Part shown: in pieces, positions 1 through 8,158 of the stretch
Numbering within the stretch: the first letter of the stretch is position 1
Layout: every line of letters starts with the position of its first letter
NCBI GenBank assembly: GCA_965204405.1
Contig: CBDBEN010000005.1
Location: forward strand, 1,736,001-1,800,000
Source of the DNA: JANQPX01 sp965204405
GTDB taxonomy: Bacteria > Pseudomonadota > Alphaproteobacteria > Geminicoccales > Geminicoccaceae
Length of the DNA: 64,000 bases
Direction: 5' to 3'
Position numbers and translations under genes: made by a program
The notes under the pieces: generated by a model
What the model was told of the DNA's origin: nothing
The model's database searches: none
What the model saw: the letters and a program-made list of their open reading frames with translations, nothing else

Positions 1-315
1 ATCGCGCGGGTTCTGGCCCAGGCGCCGGAGATGATCCTTGCCGACGAGCCCGTCAGCAACCTGGATCCCGCCCTTACGGAGGAAATCATCGAGCTGCTGA
101 CGGCCGCATGCCGAAGGCGCGGTGCAGCTCTGGTGATGGCCATTCATCAGCCCGGTCTAGCCAAGGCCTCGATGGATCGGGTCATCGCGGTCAAGGACGG
201 CAAGATCGTTTTCGACGCACCATCCAAGGCGCTGACGGACCATGCTCTTGCACGCATCTATGAGCGTGAAAGACACGACGCTGAACGGGCGATGGATCAT
301 TACTGCCCGGCCTGA
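1..315 (+). CDS. phnC: Phosphonate-type ABC transporter ATP-binding protein, 3' part only
   Basis: The C-terminal 104 residues of an ABC ATPase are visible; the gene begins before the window. The Walker B and D-loop region (ILADEPVSNLDP) and the switch histidine (AIHQPGLA) are present, so the remaining half looks functional. PhnC-type ATPases energise uptake of phosphonates or related anions through a PhnE permease and a periplasmic binding protein. The permease gene that follows directly supports this reading. The 5' part, including Walker A, and any binding protein lie outside the window. Phosphite or another organophosphorus compound are alternative substrates. Confidence 0.8.
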   Translation: MARVLAQAPEMILADEPVSNLDPALTEEIIELLTAACRRRGAALVMAIHQPGLAKASMDRVIAVKDGKIVFDAPSKALTDHALARIYERERHDAERAMDHYCPA

Positions 316-1120
316 CCAACGCTCGCGGACGTCTCTTGAGACCGGTGGCCTGACAATACCCAGCTGGCGGGAACGAGCAGCGCCGCTACTCGGTTTTCTG
401 GTTGTTGTCCTCCTGTTCGCCTGGTCATGGCGTGACCTCGGGATCGAGCTTGAGAAAATCGCCGGCAGCTTCCCCAGAATCGCCGACTTTCTCGCCCGGA
501 TGGTGCCTCCCGATATGGGGGTGATCGAGACGGTGGCTCGTTCCACCATCGAAACGCTGCAGATCGCTTTTCTCGGCACGGTGATCAGTGCCGTCGTCTC
601 GCTCGGGCTTGGCCTTCTCGCCGCCGCCAATCTCTCACCCGCCTGGATCCACCAGCCGGTCAAATGGTTTCTCGGCATGCTCAGAGGCATACCTTTGATT
701 CTGCTGGCGCTGTTGTTCGTTGCTGCTGTAGGTCTCGGCCCGCTTGCCGGTGTCATGACCATTGCTGTCCATGCAACAGGGATGCTCGGCAAGTTTTACG
801 CCGAAGCGTTTGAAAATGCCGACCCTGCGCCGCTTGCGGCTCTGGAGAGCGTCGGTGCTACCTGGGCGCAAAAGATTCGCTTCGGTGCCCTTGCCCAGAT
901 CGCCCCCGACTTGGTGCGCGACACGCTGTTTCGCTTCGAGCTCAACCTTCGGGAGTCTCTCGTTCTCGGTTTGGTGGGAGCGGGTGGTGTCGGCTTTTAC
1001 ATTCAGCTTTACGTCCGTGCCTTTCAGTACGAAAAAGTGGCCACCCTCACAATCGTCGTACTGCTGATGGTCGTGGCAATCGAACAGATCAGTATCTGGT
1101 GCCGCAGGCAGCTCCGCTAA
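260..1120 (+). CDS. phnE: Phosphonate-type ABC transporter permease
   Basis: A 286-residue inner-membrane permease of the PhnE family. After a roughly 40-residue cytoplasmic start it has about six hydrophobic segments. The region around SVGATWAQKIRFGALAQI fits the cytoplasmic EAA loop that docks on the ATPase, and the closing LVGAGGVGFYIQ segment is typical of PhnE. The ATG at 260 overlaps the end of phnC by 56 nt; an ATG at 242 is also possible. No good Shine-Dalgarno is seen, so translational coupling to phnC is likely. Identity is good at family level; substrate specificity is inferred from the phnC partner. Confidence 0.82.
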   Translation: MSVKDTTLNGRWIITARPDQRSRTSLETGGLTIPSWRERAAPLLGFLVVVLLFAWSWRDLGIELEKIAGSFPRIADFLARMVPPDMGVIETVARSTIETLQIAFLGTVISAVVSLGLGLLAAANLSPAWIHQPVKWFLGMLRGIPLILLALLFVAAVGLGPLAGVMTIAVHATGMLGKFYAEAFENADPAPLAALESVGATWAQKIRFGALAQIAPDLVRDTLFRFELNLRESLVLGLVGAGGVGFYIQLYVRAFQYEKVATLTIVVLLMVVAIEQISIWCRRQLR

Positions 1121-1331
1121 CGGTATGATCACGTATGAGGAACATCTGTCGAGGAGAGCAGCAGACTATTCTCTGCAAAAAATGCAAGCATGACGTCTTG
1201 CCGTGCTGCGATGGCAAGGTAAAGTACCGCCATACAGTGACGAAATATACCGATGCTCAAGTTAACCAAAAGCATCGACCTGGACTTATCGATCAGGTAT
1301 GTTTGGAAAAGTCGGTGTAAAACCAATGAGT

Positions 1332-1375
1332 TAGTGCACTATCAAGTAAATAGTTCAAATACGCTAGTGCACTAG
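1332..1375. promoter_or_regulatory. Two identical palindromic operator candidates (TAGTGCACTA)
   Basis: The perfect 10-bp palindrome TAGTGCACTA occurs at 1332-1341 and again at 1365-1374, where it extends to the 12-bp palindrome CTAGTGCACTAG (1364-1375). The copies are 33 bp apart, about three helical turns, and lie just before the Shine-Dalgarno of the DUF4399 gene. The layout TNGT-N2-ACNA resembles operators of the FadR branch of GntR regulators. That assignment is an inference; no regulator gene lies next to it. Confidence 0.5.
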
Positions 1376-1396
1376 GCTATATGGAGAGGCTTTTTG

Positions 1397-1948
1397 ATGG
1401 TTCGTGTTGCCCTGCTTGCCGTTGTCTCGCTCGCATTTGCGAGCACTACCTTCGCCGAGGAGGACGAAGAGTTCACAACGGGGGCGGATAGAACCAGGGC
1501 TTTTGTCGTATCCCCTGAAGCCGGCAAAGCAGAGCCCAATCCACTCAAGACCGACATCGCCGACGAGACGTTGATTGGAGAAGAAGAGGACGAGCGCACG
1601 CCGGCGCCGGAAAGTGCCCGGGTTTACATCGTATCCCCCAAAGATGGTGAGACCGTCTCCAGCCCGTTTACCGTGATTTTCGGTTTGACCGACATGGGCG
1701 TGGCGCCGGCTGGTGTTGAGAGAATGGATACTGGACATCACCATCTCCTAATCAACGCTGCAATTCCCTATCTGGACGAACCGATTCCAGCCAATGACAA
1801 TTATCTGCATTTTGGTGGCGGCCAAACGGAAGTGCGACTGGAGCTGCCGCCCGGCAAGCACTATCTCCAGCTCCTGATGAGCGATCTATATCATATTCCC
1901 CACGATCCGCCGGTGTTCTCCGAGATCATTACCATCTATGTCAAATAG
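1397..1948 (+). CDS. DUF4399 secreted protein
   Basis: A 183-residue exported protein. A signal peptide ends near FASTTFA, followed by an acidic, probably unstructured segment of about 55 residues. The DUF4399 domain starts around ARVYIVSPKDGETV, which recalls an earlier AFVVSPEAG segment. The family hallmarks GHHHLLIN and PGKHYLQLLMSD are present. The function of DUF4399 is not established; histidine clusters suggest metal contact but this is inference. The ATG at 1397 is preceded by GGAGAGG at a 7-nt distance, which favours it over the TTG one codon upstream. It is transcribed alone, with two copies of a palindrome in its promoter. Confidence 0.78.
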   Translation: MVRVALLAVVSLAFASTTFAEEDEEFTTGADRTRAFVVSPEAGKAEPNPLKTDIADETLIGEEEDERTPAPESARVYIVSPKDGETVSSPFTVIFGLTDMGVAPAGVERMDTGHHHLLINAAIPYLDEPIPANDNYLHFGGGQTEVRLELPPGKHYLQLLMSDLYHIPHDPPVFSEIITIYVK

Positions 1949-2080
1949 GGCCGTCTATTCAGAAGCTTGAGGGATTGGTGGGTTGGCCACCGGCGCCTGC
2001 TCTCAAGATCGTTCTGTTACGGTCTTGACGATGCTTCCATACCCCCCTTGGGAGACGGTCAGTGGTGCTGCCGATGATCG

Positions 2081-2150
2081 AACCGTTACCGGCCCTCTGA
2101 TCGAAACAATCGATCAAGCCGCCTTGTCGGCTGAGAGGGTCGGCACGGTT
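2081..2150. terminator. Three-way-junction-like fold between convergent genes
   Basis: An outer stem is formed by AACCGTTACCGGCCCTCT (2081-2098) and AGAGGGTCGGCACGGTT (2134-2150), with a small internal bulge and one G-U pair. Inside it sit two hairpins, TGATCGA/TCGATCA (2098-2104, 2110-2116) and AGCCG/CGGCT (2117-2121, 2128-2132). The element starts 9 nt after the stop codon of the EF-G-like gene and lies between two convergent genes. No T-tract follows on either strand, so intrinsic termination is uncertain; a 3'-end stabiliser is an alternative. Confidence 0.4.
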
Positions 2151-2159
2151 CGCTTGTGA

Positions 2160-4196
2160 TCAATGAGCGGTCTGTTCCTGTCGGCGCTTGACCACCATCT
2201 CGGCTACCTTCTCCGGGACCGGATCGAAATGGTCGTGATGCCAGTCGAAGAAGCCCACACCTTGGGTCGCCGAGCGCAGATCGATGATCAGATCATGGAT
2301 TTCCGCTTGCGGGATGTGCGCCGAGACCTGATCCCATCCCCGCCAGTTCTTGCGGCCATCGTAGCCCAGCACCTGACCGCGCTTGCCGCTGATGATCTGC
2401 AGGATCTTTGACGTGTAATCGCTCGGCACCGAGATGTTGACGGTGAGGATCGGCTCAAGAAGCACCGGTTTGCATTCCGGCAGCCCTTCCTTCAGGGCAT
2501 GCGCCGTTGCCATCTTGAACGCGATTTCCGAGCTGTCGACGCTGTGGAACTGCCCATCATAAAGAGTGACGCTGACATCGACCACTGGAAAGCCAAGCGG
2601 TCCTTTTTGTAGAAATTCCTTGGCACCCTGCTCGACCGCCGGAATATATTGGCGCGGCACGGCACCGCCCACGATCTTGTCGATGAACTCGAACCCGGCG
2701 CCGGTTGGCCTGGGGTCGATCTTGATCTTCACGTCGCCGAACTGGCCATGGCCGCCGCTTTGTTTCTTATGCCTGCCGTGGCTTTCCGTGGCTTTTTTGA
2801 TGGTCTCGCGATAGGGAGTTTCAGGCGGAACACCCTTGACGTCCACCCCGTATTTCGCGCTCAGACGATCGAGGGCCACCCGAAGATGCATCTCGCCTTG
2901 CCCCCAAAGAAGGCTCTGGTGCAGCTCGGGGTCCTGCTCGAAGCGGAGGCTCGGGTCTTCTTCCGTCAGCTTGGAAAAAGCACCGGAAAGCTTGACCTCA
3001 TCGCTGCGATTTTCAGCCGTGACAGCAAAGGCATACATCGGTTTCAGCGGCGAGGCGCGCAGAACTGAAATGGAGGATGCATCGCCGCCAGCGCCATTTA
3101 GCAGGACGTCACAAGTCTTGGCATCCTCCAGCCTTCCCAGACCCACGATCTCACCCGCGTTGGCACTGCCGACGCTTTTATGTTCGGCACCGAACATCTT
3201 GAAGACGCCGCTCAGGCGCATGTCGCCCAAGGTCATGCCATCTTTGACCTCGCCTGACCACACGCGGGCAAGAGAAAGCTTTCCGGCATGGGGCATATGG
3301 TAGGTTTTGATGATCTGCACCATGGTTTCGCCATTGGGATCGATGCCGCGATGGCCGTTGGTGACGCTTGGCGGCGGTGCTTCCTTGCACAGGGCCTCGA
3401 GGAGCCGTCTCGCCCCCATCTCCTGTTCGGCCACACCCATGAAAACCGGCACGATCTGATCGGCGCCCAGGGTTTTTTGCATGTGAGCAAGGATGTCGTC
3501 CGCCGGCGGTTCCTGATCCTCCAGCAGAAGCTCCATGAGGTCGTCATCGAAATCCGCAAGCGTCTCCAGCATCTCCTGACGCGCCGCCTGTTCGCGTTCA
3601 TGATACTCCGCCGGCAGCTCGATCGGCTCGGACGGGCCGCCGGGCTTGTACGCATAGGCCTTCTCGGTCACCAGATCGATATAGCCGATCAGATCCTCGC
3701 CGCGGCCAATAGCATACTGGTGCGGCACGACCGGTCGGTCGGACACATCGCGAAGGGCCTGCAGGAGGTCCCGGTAGCGCACCTCGGAACGGTCCATCTT
3801 GTTGATGAACACCAGATGCGGAACGTTGTTCTTATCGAGGAAATTGAGGATGGGCGCGATGGTGATCATGCGCTCCGCCACCGGTTCGACCACCACCACG
3901 GCGGCGTCGATGCCGAGCAGCGCGTTTCTGGCTTCCTGGGCAAATTCGATCGAGCCGGGACAATCCAGGATCGTGAAGCTCAGTCCTTCATGTTCGAATG
4001 AGGCGGCGTTGACCTCGACCCCCATCTGCCGCGCCCGCGCTTCCGCTGACGCATCGCCGACCGTGCTTCCCTCCGAGGTCTTGCCTTTGCGCGAAATAGC
4101 GCCGGCAACATAGAGCAGGTTCTCCAGCAAGGTGGTCTTACCTGTCCCATTCGGTCCAACGATGGCGATATTACGAACCGCTTCGGTTCCCGTCAT
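2160..4196 (-). CDS. EF-G-like translational GTPase
   Basis: A 678-residue GTPase with the multi-domain plan of elongation factor G. G1 is GPNGTGKT (residues 14-21), G3 is DCPG (78-81) and G4 is NKMD (132-135). Domain IV carries SGGHGQFGDVKIKIDP. The protein is shorter than canonical EF-G (about 690-700) and its G2 region lacks the usual RGIT motif. It also stands alone rather than in the rpsL-rpsG-fusA-tuf cluster. These traits fit the EF-G2-like paralogues annotated as elongation factor G in alphaproteobacteria, whose role is poorly defined. GGGGAG lies 7 nt before the ATG. Confidence 0.85.
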   Translation of the reverse strand: MTGTEAVRNIAIVGPNGTGKTTLLENLLYVAGAISRKGKTSEGSTVGDASAEARARQMGVEVNAASFEHEGLSFTILDCPGSIEFAQEARNALLGIDAAVVVVEPVAERMITIAPILNFLDKNNVPHLVFINKMDRSEVRYRDLLQALRDVSDRPVVPHQYAIGRGEDLIGYIDLVTEKAYAYKPGGPSEPIELPAEYHEREQAARQEMLETLADFDDDLMELLLEDQEPPADDILAHMQKTLGADQIVPVFMGVAEQEMGARRLLEALCKEAPPPSVTNGHRGIDPNGETMVQIIKTYHMPHAGKLSLARVWSGEVKDGMTLGDMRLSGVFKMFGAEHKSVGSANAGEIVGLGRLEDAKTCDVLLNGAGGDASSISVLRASPLKPMYAFAVTAENRSDEVKLSGAFSKLTEEDPSLRFEQDPELHQSLLWGQGEMHLRVALDRLSAKYGVDVKGVPPETPYRETIKKATESHGRHKKQSGGHGQFGDVKIKIDPRPTGAGFEFIDKIVGGAVPRQYIPAVEQGAKEFLQKGPLGFPVVDVSVTLYDGQFHSVDSSEIAFKMATAHALKEGLPECKPVLLEPILTVNISVPSDYTSKILQIISGKRGQVLGYDGRKNWRGWDQVSAHIPQAEIHDLIIDLRSATQGVGFFDWHHDHFDPVPEKVAEMVVKRRQEQTAH

Positions 4197-4523
4197 CTTG
4201 ATCTCCCCTTATTACATCCTGCCAATCCCCAAGGCTGCCGCGCGCCTTTCGCGGCGCCCTCTTTTTCGTCCATCAAGTGTCATCAGACTGCCTCGAAATG
4301 GCAACGGAAAAAGCGTCGATTTGTCACAAATTTACGAAGTTGTGCCGACAATGAAGAGTTGATGGCCATTTTATATTGATCGATCCAGGGTTGTTGACTC
4401 ACCCACTCCTGCATCAATAGGGCCCGTTGATAGCGGCTCACCGCTGTTGCTCCCATATCACTTGCTGGCCTGGTGGGTTACACTAGTTCTATGGTCATGA
4501 TGCTTGGCAGTCGGCGAGAGTGT
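4197..4523. other. Intergenic region between divergent genes
   Basis: This 327-bp stretch holds the leaders of the EF-G-like gene (-) and the unknown secreted-protein gene (+). The only clear signal is the GGGGAG Shine-Dalgarno next to 4196. AT-rich patches near 4310-4380 are plausible promoter DNA, but no -35/-10 pair stands out. No small gene or repeat was recognised. Confidence 0.5.
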
Positions 4524-5198
4524 ATGAGAGATAGGCATTGGTTTGGTTGGTTTTTTGGCGCGCTGACTTGTACGGCGTTCCTTTTATCGGCAAATCTGCT
4601 TTCGGCAGCCAGCAACGTATCCATCGATCAGGATCCTCTTCGTCATTATCTCCCGGATGCACAGCTGTTTATGCCGGTTCCCGGCGGCGTTTCCGCCCTC
4701 ACTACGCCGGACGCTAGCGCTGAAACCATTGAAGACCGGGCTGCTCAGCTTCACGGTGGACTGATCGTTGGCTACTGCCTGCGTGCGAGCTGCCGCTACG
4801 TTACCCATCTCGTGGTGATTCAGGTTTGCTTCAATCAGATTAGCGGTCCCGAGGGGACCGACAGGCTGGTTCTCGCGATCGTGCGCCTGCCTTACGGCAA
4901 TAAGCCCGGTCATCTAAAATCCCTGCAGGGGCGGGACTATGCCTATAATTTCGAGACCTATGGTCCCTTTGAACAAATGATGCCTCTCGGCACTGTCAGC
5001 GACAAGGTCGAAGCCCTCTACGCCCTTGCTGCCGACGGTGTCGGTCCCATTGCACCCCTCGACTATCAAGGACAGCAGCCTACGCAGCCCCAGAGCCATG
5101 AGACCCTGGCGCTTCATATGACCATGTACAAGAACGAAACCGGCACACCTTACCCCTACTTCCAGGTGCGCCACCTCTGCCAGCAGCCTGTTAGCTGA
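4524..5198 (+). CDS. Secreted protein of unknown function
   Basis: A 224-residue protein not recognised as any family. The ATG at 4524 gives MRDRHWFGWFF and then a hydrophobic stretch ending near LLSAASN, a typical signal peptide; an upstream in-frame ATG at 4473 would place 17 polar residues before it. The mature part has cysteines in CLRASC and IQVCFN and one near the C-terminus (HLCQQPVS), so disulfides are possible in the periplasm. A Q/P-rich segment (DYQGQQPTQPQ) precedes the last 40 residues. It is monocistronic and converges on atpC. Nothing in the context suggests a role. Confidence 0.6.
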   Translation: MRDRHWFGWFFGALTCTAFLLSANLLSAASNVSIDQDPLRHYLPDAQLFMPVPGGVSALTTPDASAETIEDRAAQLHGGLIVGYCLRASCRYVTHLVVIQVCFNQISGPEGTDRLVLAIVRLPYGNKPGHLKSLQGRDYAYNFETYGPFEQMMPLGTVSDKVEALYALAADGVGPIAPLDYQGQQPTQPQSHETLALHMTMYKNETGTPYPYFQVRHLCQQPVS

Positions 5199-5235
5199 TC
5201 TTCTTTGCTATTTGGCTATTTGCCAGACACGGACA

Positions 5236-5318
5236 CCACCCCCAAACTGTCGCTGCCAGCAACGTGCGGGGTGGACAATTGGGGCGCACTGTTCAGCAAC
5301 GGCAGGGGAGGGCCTGCC
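5236..5318. terminator. Two hairpins between the unknown gene and atpC
   Basis: CCACCCC/GGGGTGG (5236-5242, 5268-5274) and GGCAGG/CCTGCC (5301-5306, 5313-5318) lie in the 128-bp gap between convergent genes. The second is 9 nt beyond the atpC stop codon. Neither is followed by a run of T, so a role in termination or 3'-end protection is only suggested by position. Confidence 0.3.
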
Positions 5319-5326
5319 GCGCCTGC

Positions 5327-5755
5327 CTAGTGGGCGTTGGCTGAGGCTGCTTCGATCATAGCCTCGGCGACGGTGATATCACGCTCAAGCTTTGCCTTGG
5401 TGACATCATCGCCGGCGCCGGAAAGATCATCCTTGGCGAGCTTGATCCGCTTTTCAGCCGCCTGAACATCGATGTCGCCGACGGGGACCGCCTCTTCGGC
5501 GAGCACAATGCAGCCTCTCTCATTAACCTCGGCAAAGCCGCCGCCGACGAAAATCCTCTGGGCGACACGGTTGCCCTCGTAGATCTCAATAATGCCAGGG
5601 CGAAGCAACGACATCAGTGGGCAGTGCTCCGGGAGGACACCGAAATCGCCATCCGCCCCCGGTGCCACCACCATATCGACCTCTTCGCTGGCGAGTAGTC
5701 GCTCCGGCGACACCAGCTCGAACGCCACTTTCCCTGCGGCAGATCCTTCAGCCAT
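5327..5755 (-). CDS. atpC: F1Fo ATP synthase epsilon subunit
   Basis: A 142-residue epsilon subunit, last gene of the F1 operon. The N-terminal beta-sandwich is recognised by FELVSPERLLASEEVDMVVAP and GVLPEHCPLMSLLRPG. The C-terminal helical hairpin (from about residue 95) is complete. The subunit connects the gamma rotor to the c-ring and can inhibit ATP hydrolysis. It starts 11 nt after atpD and is followed by two possible terminator hairpins. Confidence 0.96.
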   Translation of the reverse strand: MAEGSAAGKVAFELVSPERLLASEEVDMVVAPGADGDFGVLPEHCPLMSLLRPGIIEIYEGNRVAQRIFVGGGFAEVNERGCIVLAEEAVPVGDIDVQAAEKRIKLAKDDLSGAGDDVTKAKLERDITVAEAMIEAASANAH

Positions 5756-5766
5756 CGATCCGTTCC

Positions 5767-7203
5767 CTAAGCCGCTTCGGCCGCCATGCGCTTGGCCTTT
5801 TCGACCGCCTCTTCGATGTTGCCAACCATGTAGAAGGCGGCTTCGGGCAGGTCATCGTAATCACCGGCGCAAATAGCCTTGAACCCGGCGATGGTTTCTT
5901 CGAGGGGCACCAGCTTGCCGGGAGATCCGGTAAACACTTGGGCAACGAAGAATGGCTGAGACATGAAGCGCTGAATTTTTCTCGCCCGCGCAACAACGAG
6001 TTTATCTTCTTCGGAGAGTTCGTCCATGCCGAGAATGGCAATGATATCCTGCAATCCCTTATAGCGTTGCAAGGTCTCCTGCACCTCACGGGCCACTGCA
6101 TAATGCTCCTCGCCAACAGTGCCCGGTTCCAGGATGCGGGACGTACTGTCGAGTGGGTCGACAGCGGGATAAATGCCAAGCTCGGCGATTTGCCGGGACA
6201 GAACCGTGGTTGCATCCAGATGCGAGAACGCCGTCGCAGGGGCTGGGTCCGTCAGGTCATCGGCAGGCACGTAAATGGCCTGAACCGAAGTGATCGAGCC
6301 TTTCTTGGTAGAGGTAATCCGTTCCTGCAGGCCACCCATGTCGGTGCCAAGAGTAGGCTGATAGCCCACAGCGGAAGGAATACGGCCAAGCAGCGCCGAT
6401 ACCTCGGAACCTGCCTGGGTAAAGCGGAAGATGTTATCGACGAAGAGGAGCGTGTCTGCACCTTCGGCATCACGGAAATGCTCGGCCACGGTCAGGCCGG
6501 ACAAGGCGACACGGGCACGGGCACCCGGAGGCTCGTTCATCTGACCGTAGATCAGCGCCACCTTGGACTTTGTCTGATCATCGAGGTTGATGACCTCCGA
6601 TTCGATCATTTCATGGTAGAGGTCGTTGCCCTCGCGGGTCCGCTCGCCGACGCCGGCGAACACGGAAAAACCGCCATGAGCTTTCGCGATATTGTTGATC
6701 AGTTCCATGATCAGCACGGTCTTGCCGACGCCGGCGCCACCGAAGAGGCCGATCTTGCCGCCCTTCGGGTACGGGGTCAGCAAATCCACGACCTTAATGC
6801 CGGTAACCAGCACCTCGGTCTCGGTGGATTGGTCGACGAATTCAGGTGCCGGTGCGTGGATCGGGGCCGATGCCTTGGCATTGACCGGGCCGCGGTCATC
6901 GATCGGTTCACCGATCACGTTCATGATGCGCCCGAGCGTCTCACGCCCCACCGGCACCGCAATCGGTTCGCCGGTGTCGATCACGTCCTGGCCGCGGGTC
7001 AGTCCCTCGGTGCCGTCCATGGCGATCGTGCGCACGGTCTGCTCGCCAAGATGCTGTGCCACTTCGAGGACCAGCTTGTTGCCCTGATTTTCGGTGTGCA
7101 GAGCATTCAGGATCTCGGGCAGATGCCCGTCGAACTGGACATCCACAACGGCGCCCATGACCTGAGACACCTTACCGGTCTGCACATTTTCTTGCGTCGC
7201 CAT
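5767..7203 (-). CDS. atpD: F1Fo ATP synthase beta subunit
   Basis: A 478-residue catalytic subunit of full length. Walker A is GGAGVGKT at 155-162, with the catalytic glutamate region GERTREGND at 186-194, Walker B around LLFVDNIFRF and the DELSEED motif at 394-400 that couples to gamma rotation. It makes ATP from ADP and phosphate on the cytoplasmic face of the inner membrane. It lies between atpG and atpC in the order H-A-G-D-C. Confidence 0.98.
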   Translation of the reverse strand: MATQENVQTGKVSQVMGAVVDVQFDGHLPEILNALHTENQGNKLVLEVAQHLGEQTVRTIAMDGTEGLTRGQDVIDTGEPIAVPVGRETLGRIMNVIGEPIDDRGPVNAKASAPIHAPAPEFVDQSTETEVLVTGIKVVDLLTPYPKGGKIGLFGGAGVGKTVLIMELINNIAKAHGGFSVFAGVGERTREGNDLYHEMIESEVINLDDQTKSKVALIYGQMNEPPGARARVALSGLTVAEHFRDAEGADTLLFVDNIFRFTQAGSEVSALLGRIPSAVGYQPTLGTDMGGLQERITSTKKGSITSVQAIYVPADDLTDPAPATAFSHLDATTVLSRQIAELGIYPAVDPLDSTSRILEPGTVGEEHYAVAREVQETLQRYKGLQDIIAILGMDELSEEDKLVVARARKIQRFMSQPFFVAQVFTGSPGKLVPLEETIAGFKAICAGDYDDLPEAAFYMVGNIEEAVEKAKRMAAEAA

Positions 7204-7266
7204 TCTTTTTCCTCGTCTTTCCTGCCGCTGTACGCGACGTACCCCGTTGGCCGGGCCCGGTCCTGA

Positions 7267-8148
7267 TTACAGGGCCTCGGCGCCCGAGATAATTTCGATC
7301 AGCTCGCTGGTAATCTTCGCCTGACGCGTGCGGTTGTAAATGAGCGTCAGCTTGTCGATCATCTCACCGGCATTGCGCGTTGCATTGTCCATCGCCGACA
7401 TGCGGGCACCTTGCTCGGAAGCCGCATTTTCGGTCAACGCCCCGTAGACCTGCACCGCGAGATTGCGCGGCAGCAGTTCTTCGAGAATGACGCCTTCCTC
7501 CGGCTCGAACTCGTAGACGGCCTTGACGTCACTGCTGTCGTCTTCGCTCGGCGGCGTCTCCACCGGAATGAGCTGCTTTAGCGTCAGGATCTGGGTGATC
7601 GCCGATTTGAACTGATTGTAGACGATCGTGCAGACATCAAACTCGCCGGCCTCGAATAGCTGCTCGACCTTGAGCGCGATCTCGGCCGCCTCGTCATAGG
7701 TGAGGCGTGATTTGCCGACGCCATCAATGGTCTCGACAATCAGATTGCCGAAATCCCGACGAAGCTGATCTTTGCCCTTCTGACCGATGCAGAGGAGCTT
7801 AACCTCCTTGCCATCCGCCTGAAGCTCGGCGATTTTACGCCGGGTTCCGCGAACGATCGAGCTGTTGAACCCGCCGCAAAGCCCGCGATCAGCCGTGGCC
7901 ACGATCAGGAGATGAACCTTGTCATCCCCTGTGCCTGCCATCAGCTTGGGCGCGCTCTCGGCGTCGGCAACGCCGGCGGCGAGATTGGTGAGCATGGAGC
8001 TCATGCGCTCGGCGAAGGGGCGGGCCGCCTCGGCCTGCTCCTGCGCCTTTTTCAGCTTCGAGGCCGCGACCAGCTTCATGGCACTGGTGATCTTCTGCGT
8101 CTGCTTGACGCTTCCGATCCGGCTACGCAGTTCTTTTAAGGATGCCAT
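7267..8148 (-). CDS. atpG: F1Fo ATP synthase gamma subunit
   Basis: A 293-residue rotor shaft subunit. It opens with MASLKELRSRIGSVKQTQKITSAMKLVAASKL and ends with NRTRQAKITSELIEIISGAEAL, the two conserved helices of the coiled-coil shaft. The Rossmann-like middle contains ADRGLCGGFN. It rotates within the alpha3beta3 head and carries torque from Fo. The gene is 10 nt from atpA; the 63 nt before atpD is the largest gap in the operon. Confidence 0.97.
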   Translation of the reverse strand: MASLKELRSRIGSVKQTQKITSAMKLVAASKLKKAQEQAEAARPFAERMSSMLTNLAAGVADAESAPKLMAGTGDDKVHLLIVATADRGLCGGFNSSIVRGTRRKIAELQADGKEVKLLCIGQKGKDQLRRDFGNLIVETIDGVGKSRLTYDEAAEIALKVEQLFEAGEFDVCTIVYNQFKSAITQILTLKQLIPVETPPSEDDSSDVKAVYEFEPEEGVILEELLPRNLAVQVYGALTENAASEQGARMSAMDNATRNAGEMIDKLTLIYNRTRQAKITSELIEIISGAEAL

Positions 8149-8158
8149 CGATCAGCGC

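Noticed and set aside
1135..1320. 61-codon frame downstream of phnE
   Set aside because: It lacks a ribosome site and any family resemblance, and it lies in AT-richer DNA leading into the DUF4399 promoter.
5617..7266. Long open frame on the plus strand (549 codons) opposite atpD
   Set aside because: It lies entirely antisense to a full-length, highly conserved atpD and resembles no family. The frame is open because of high GC and strong codon bias.
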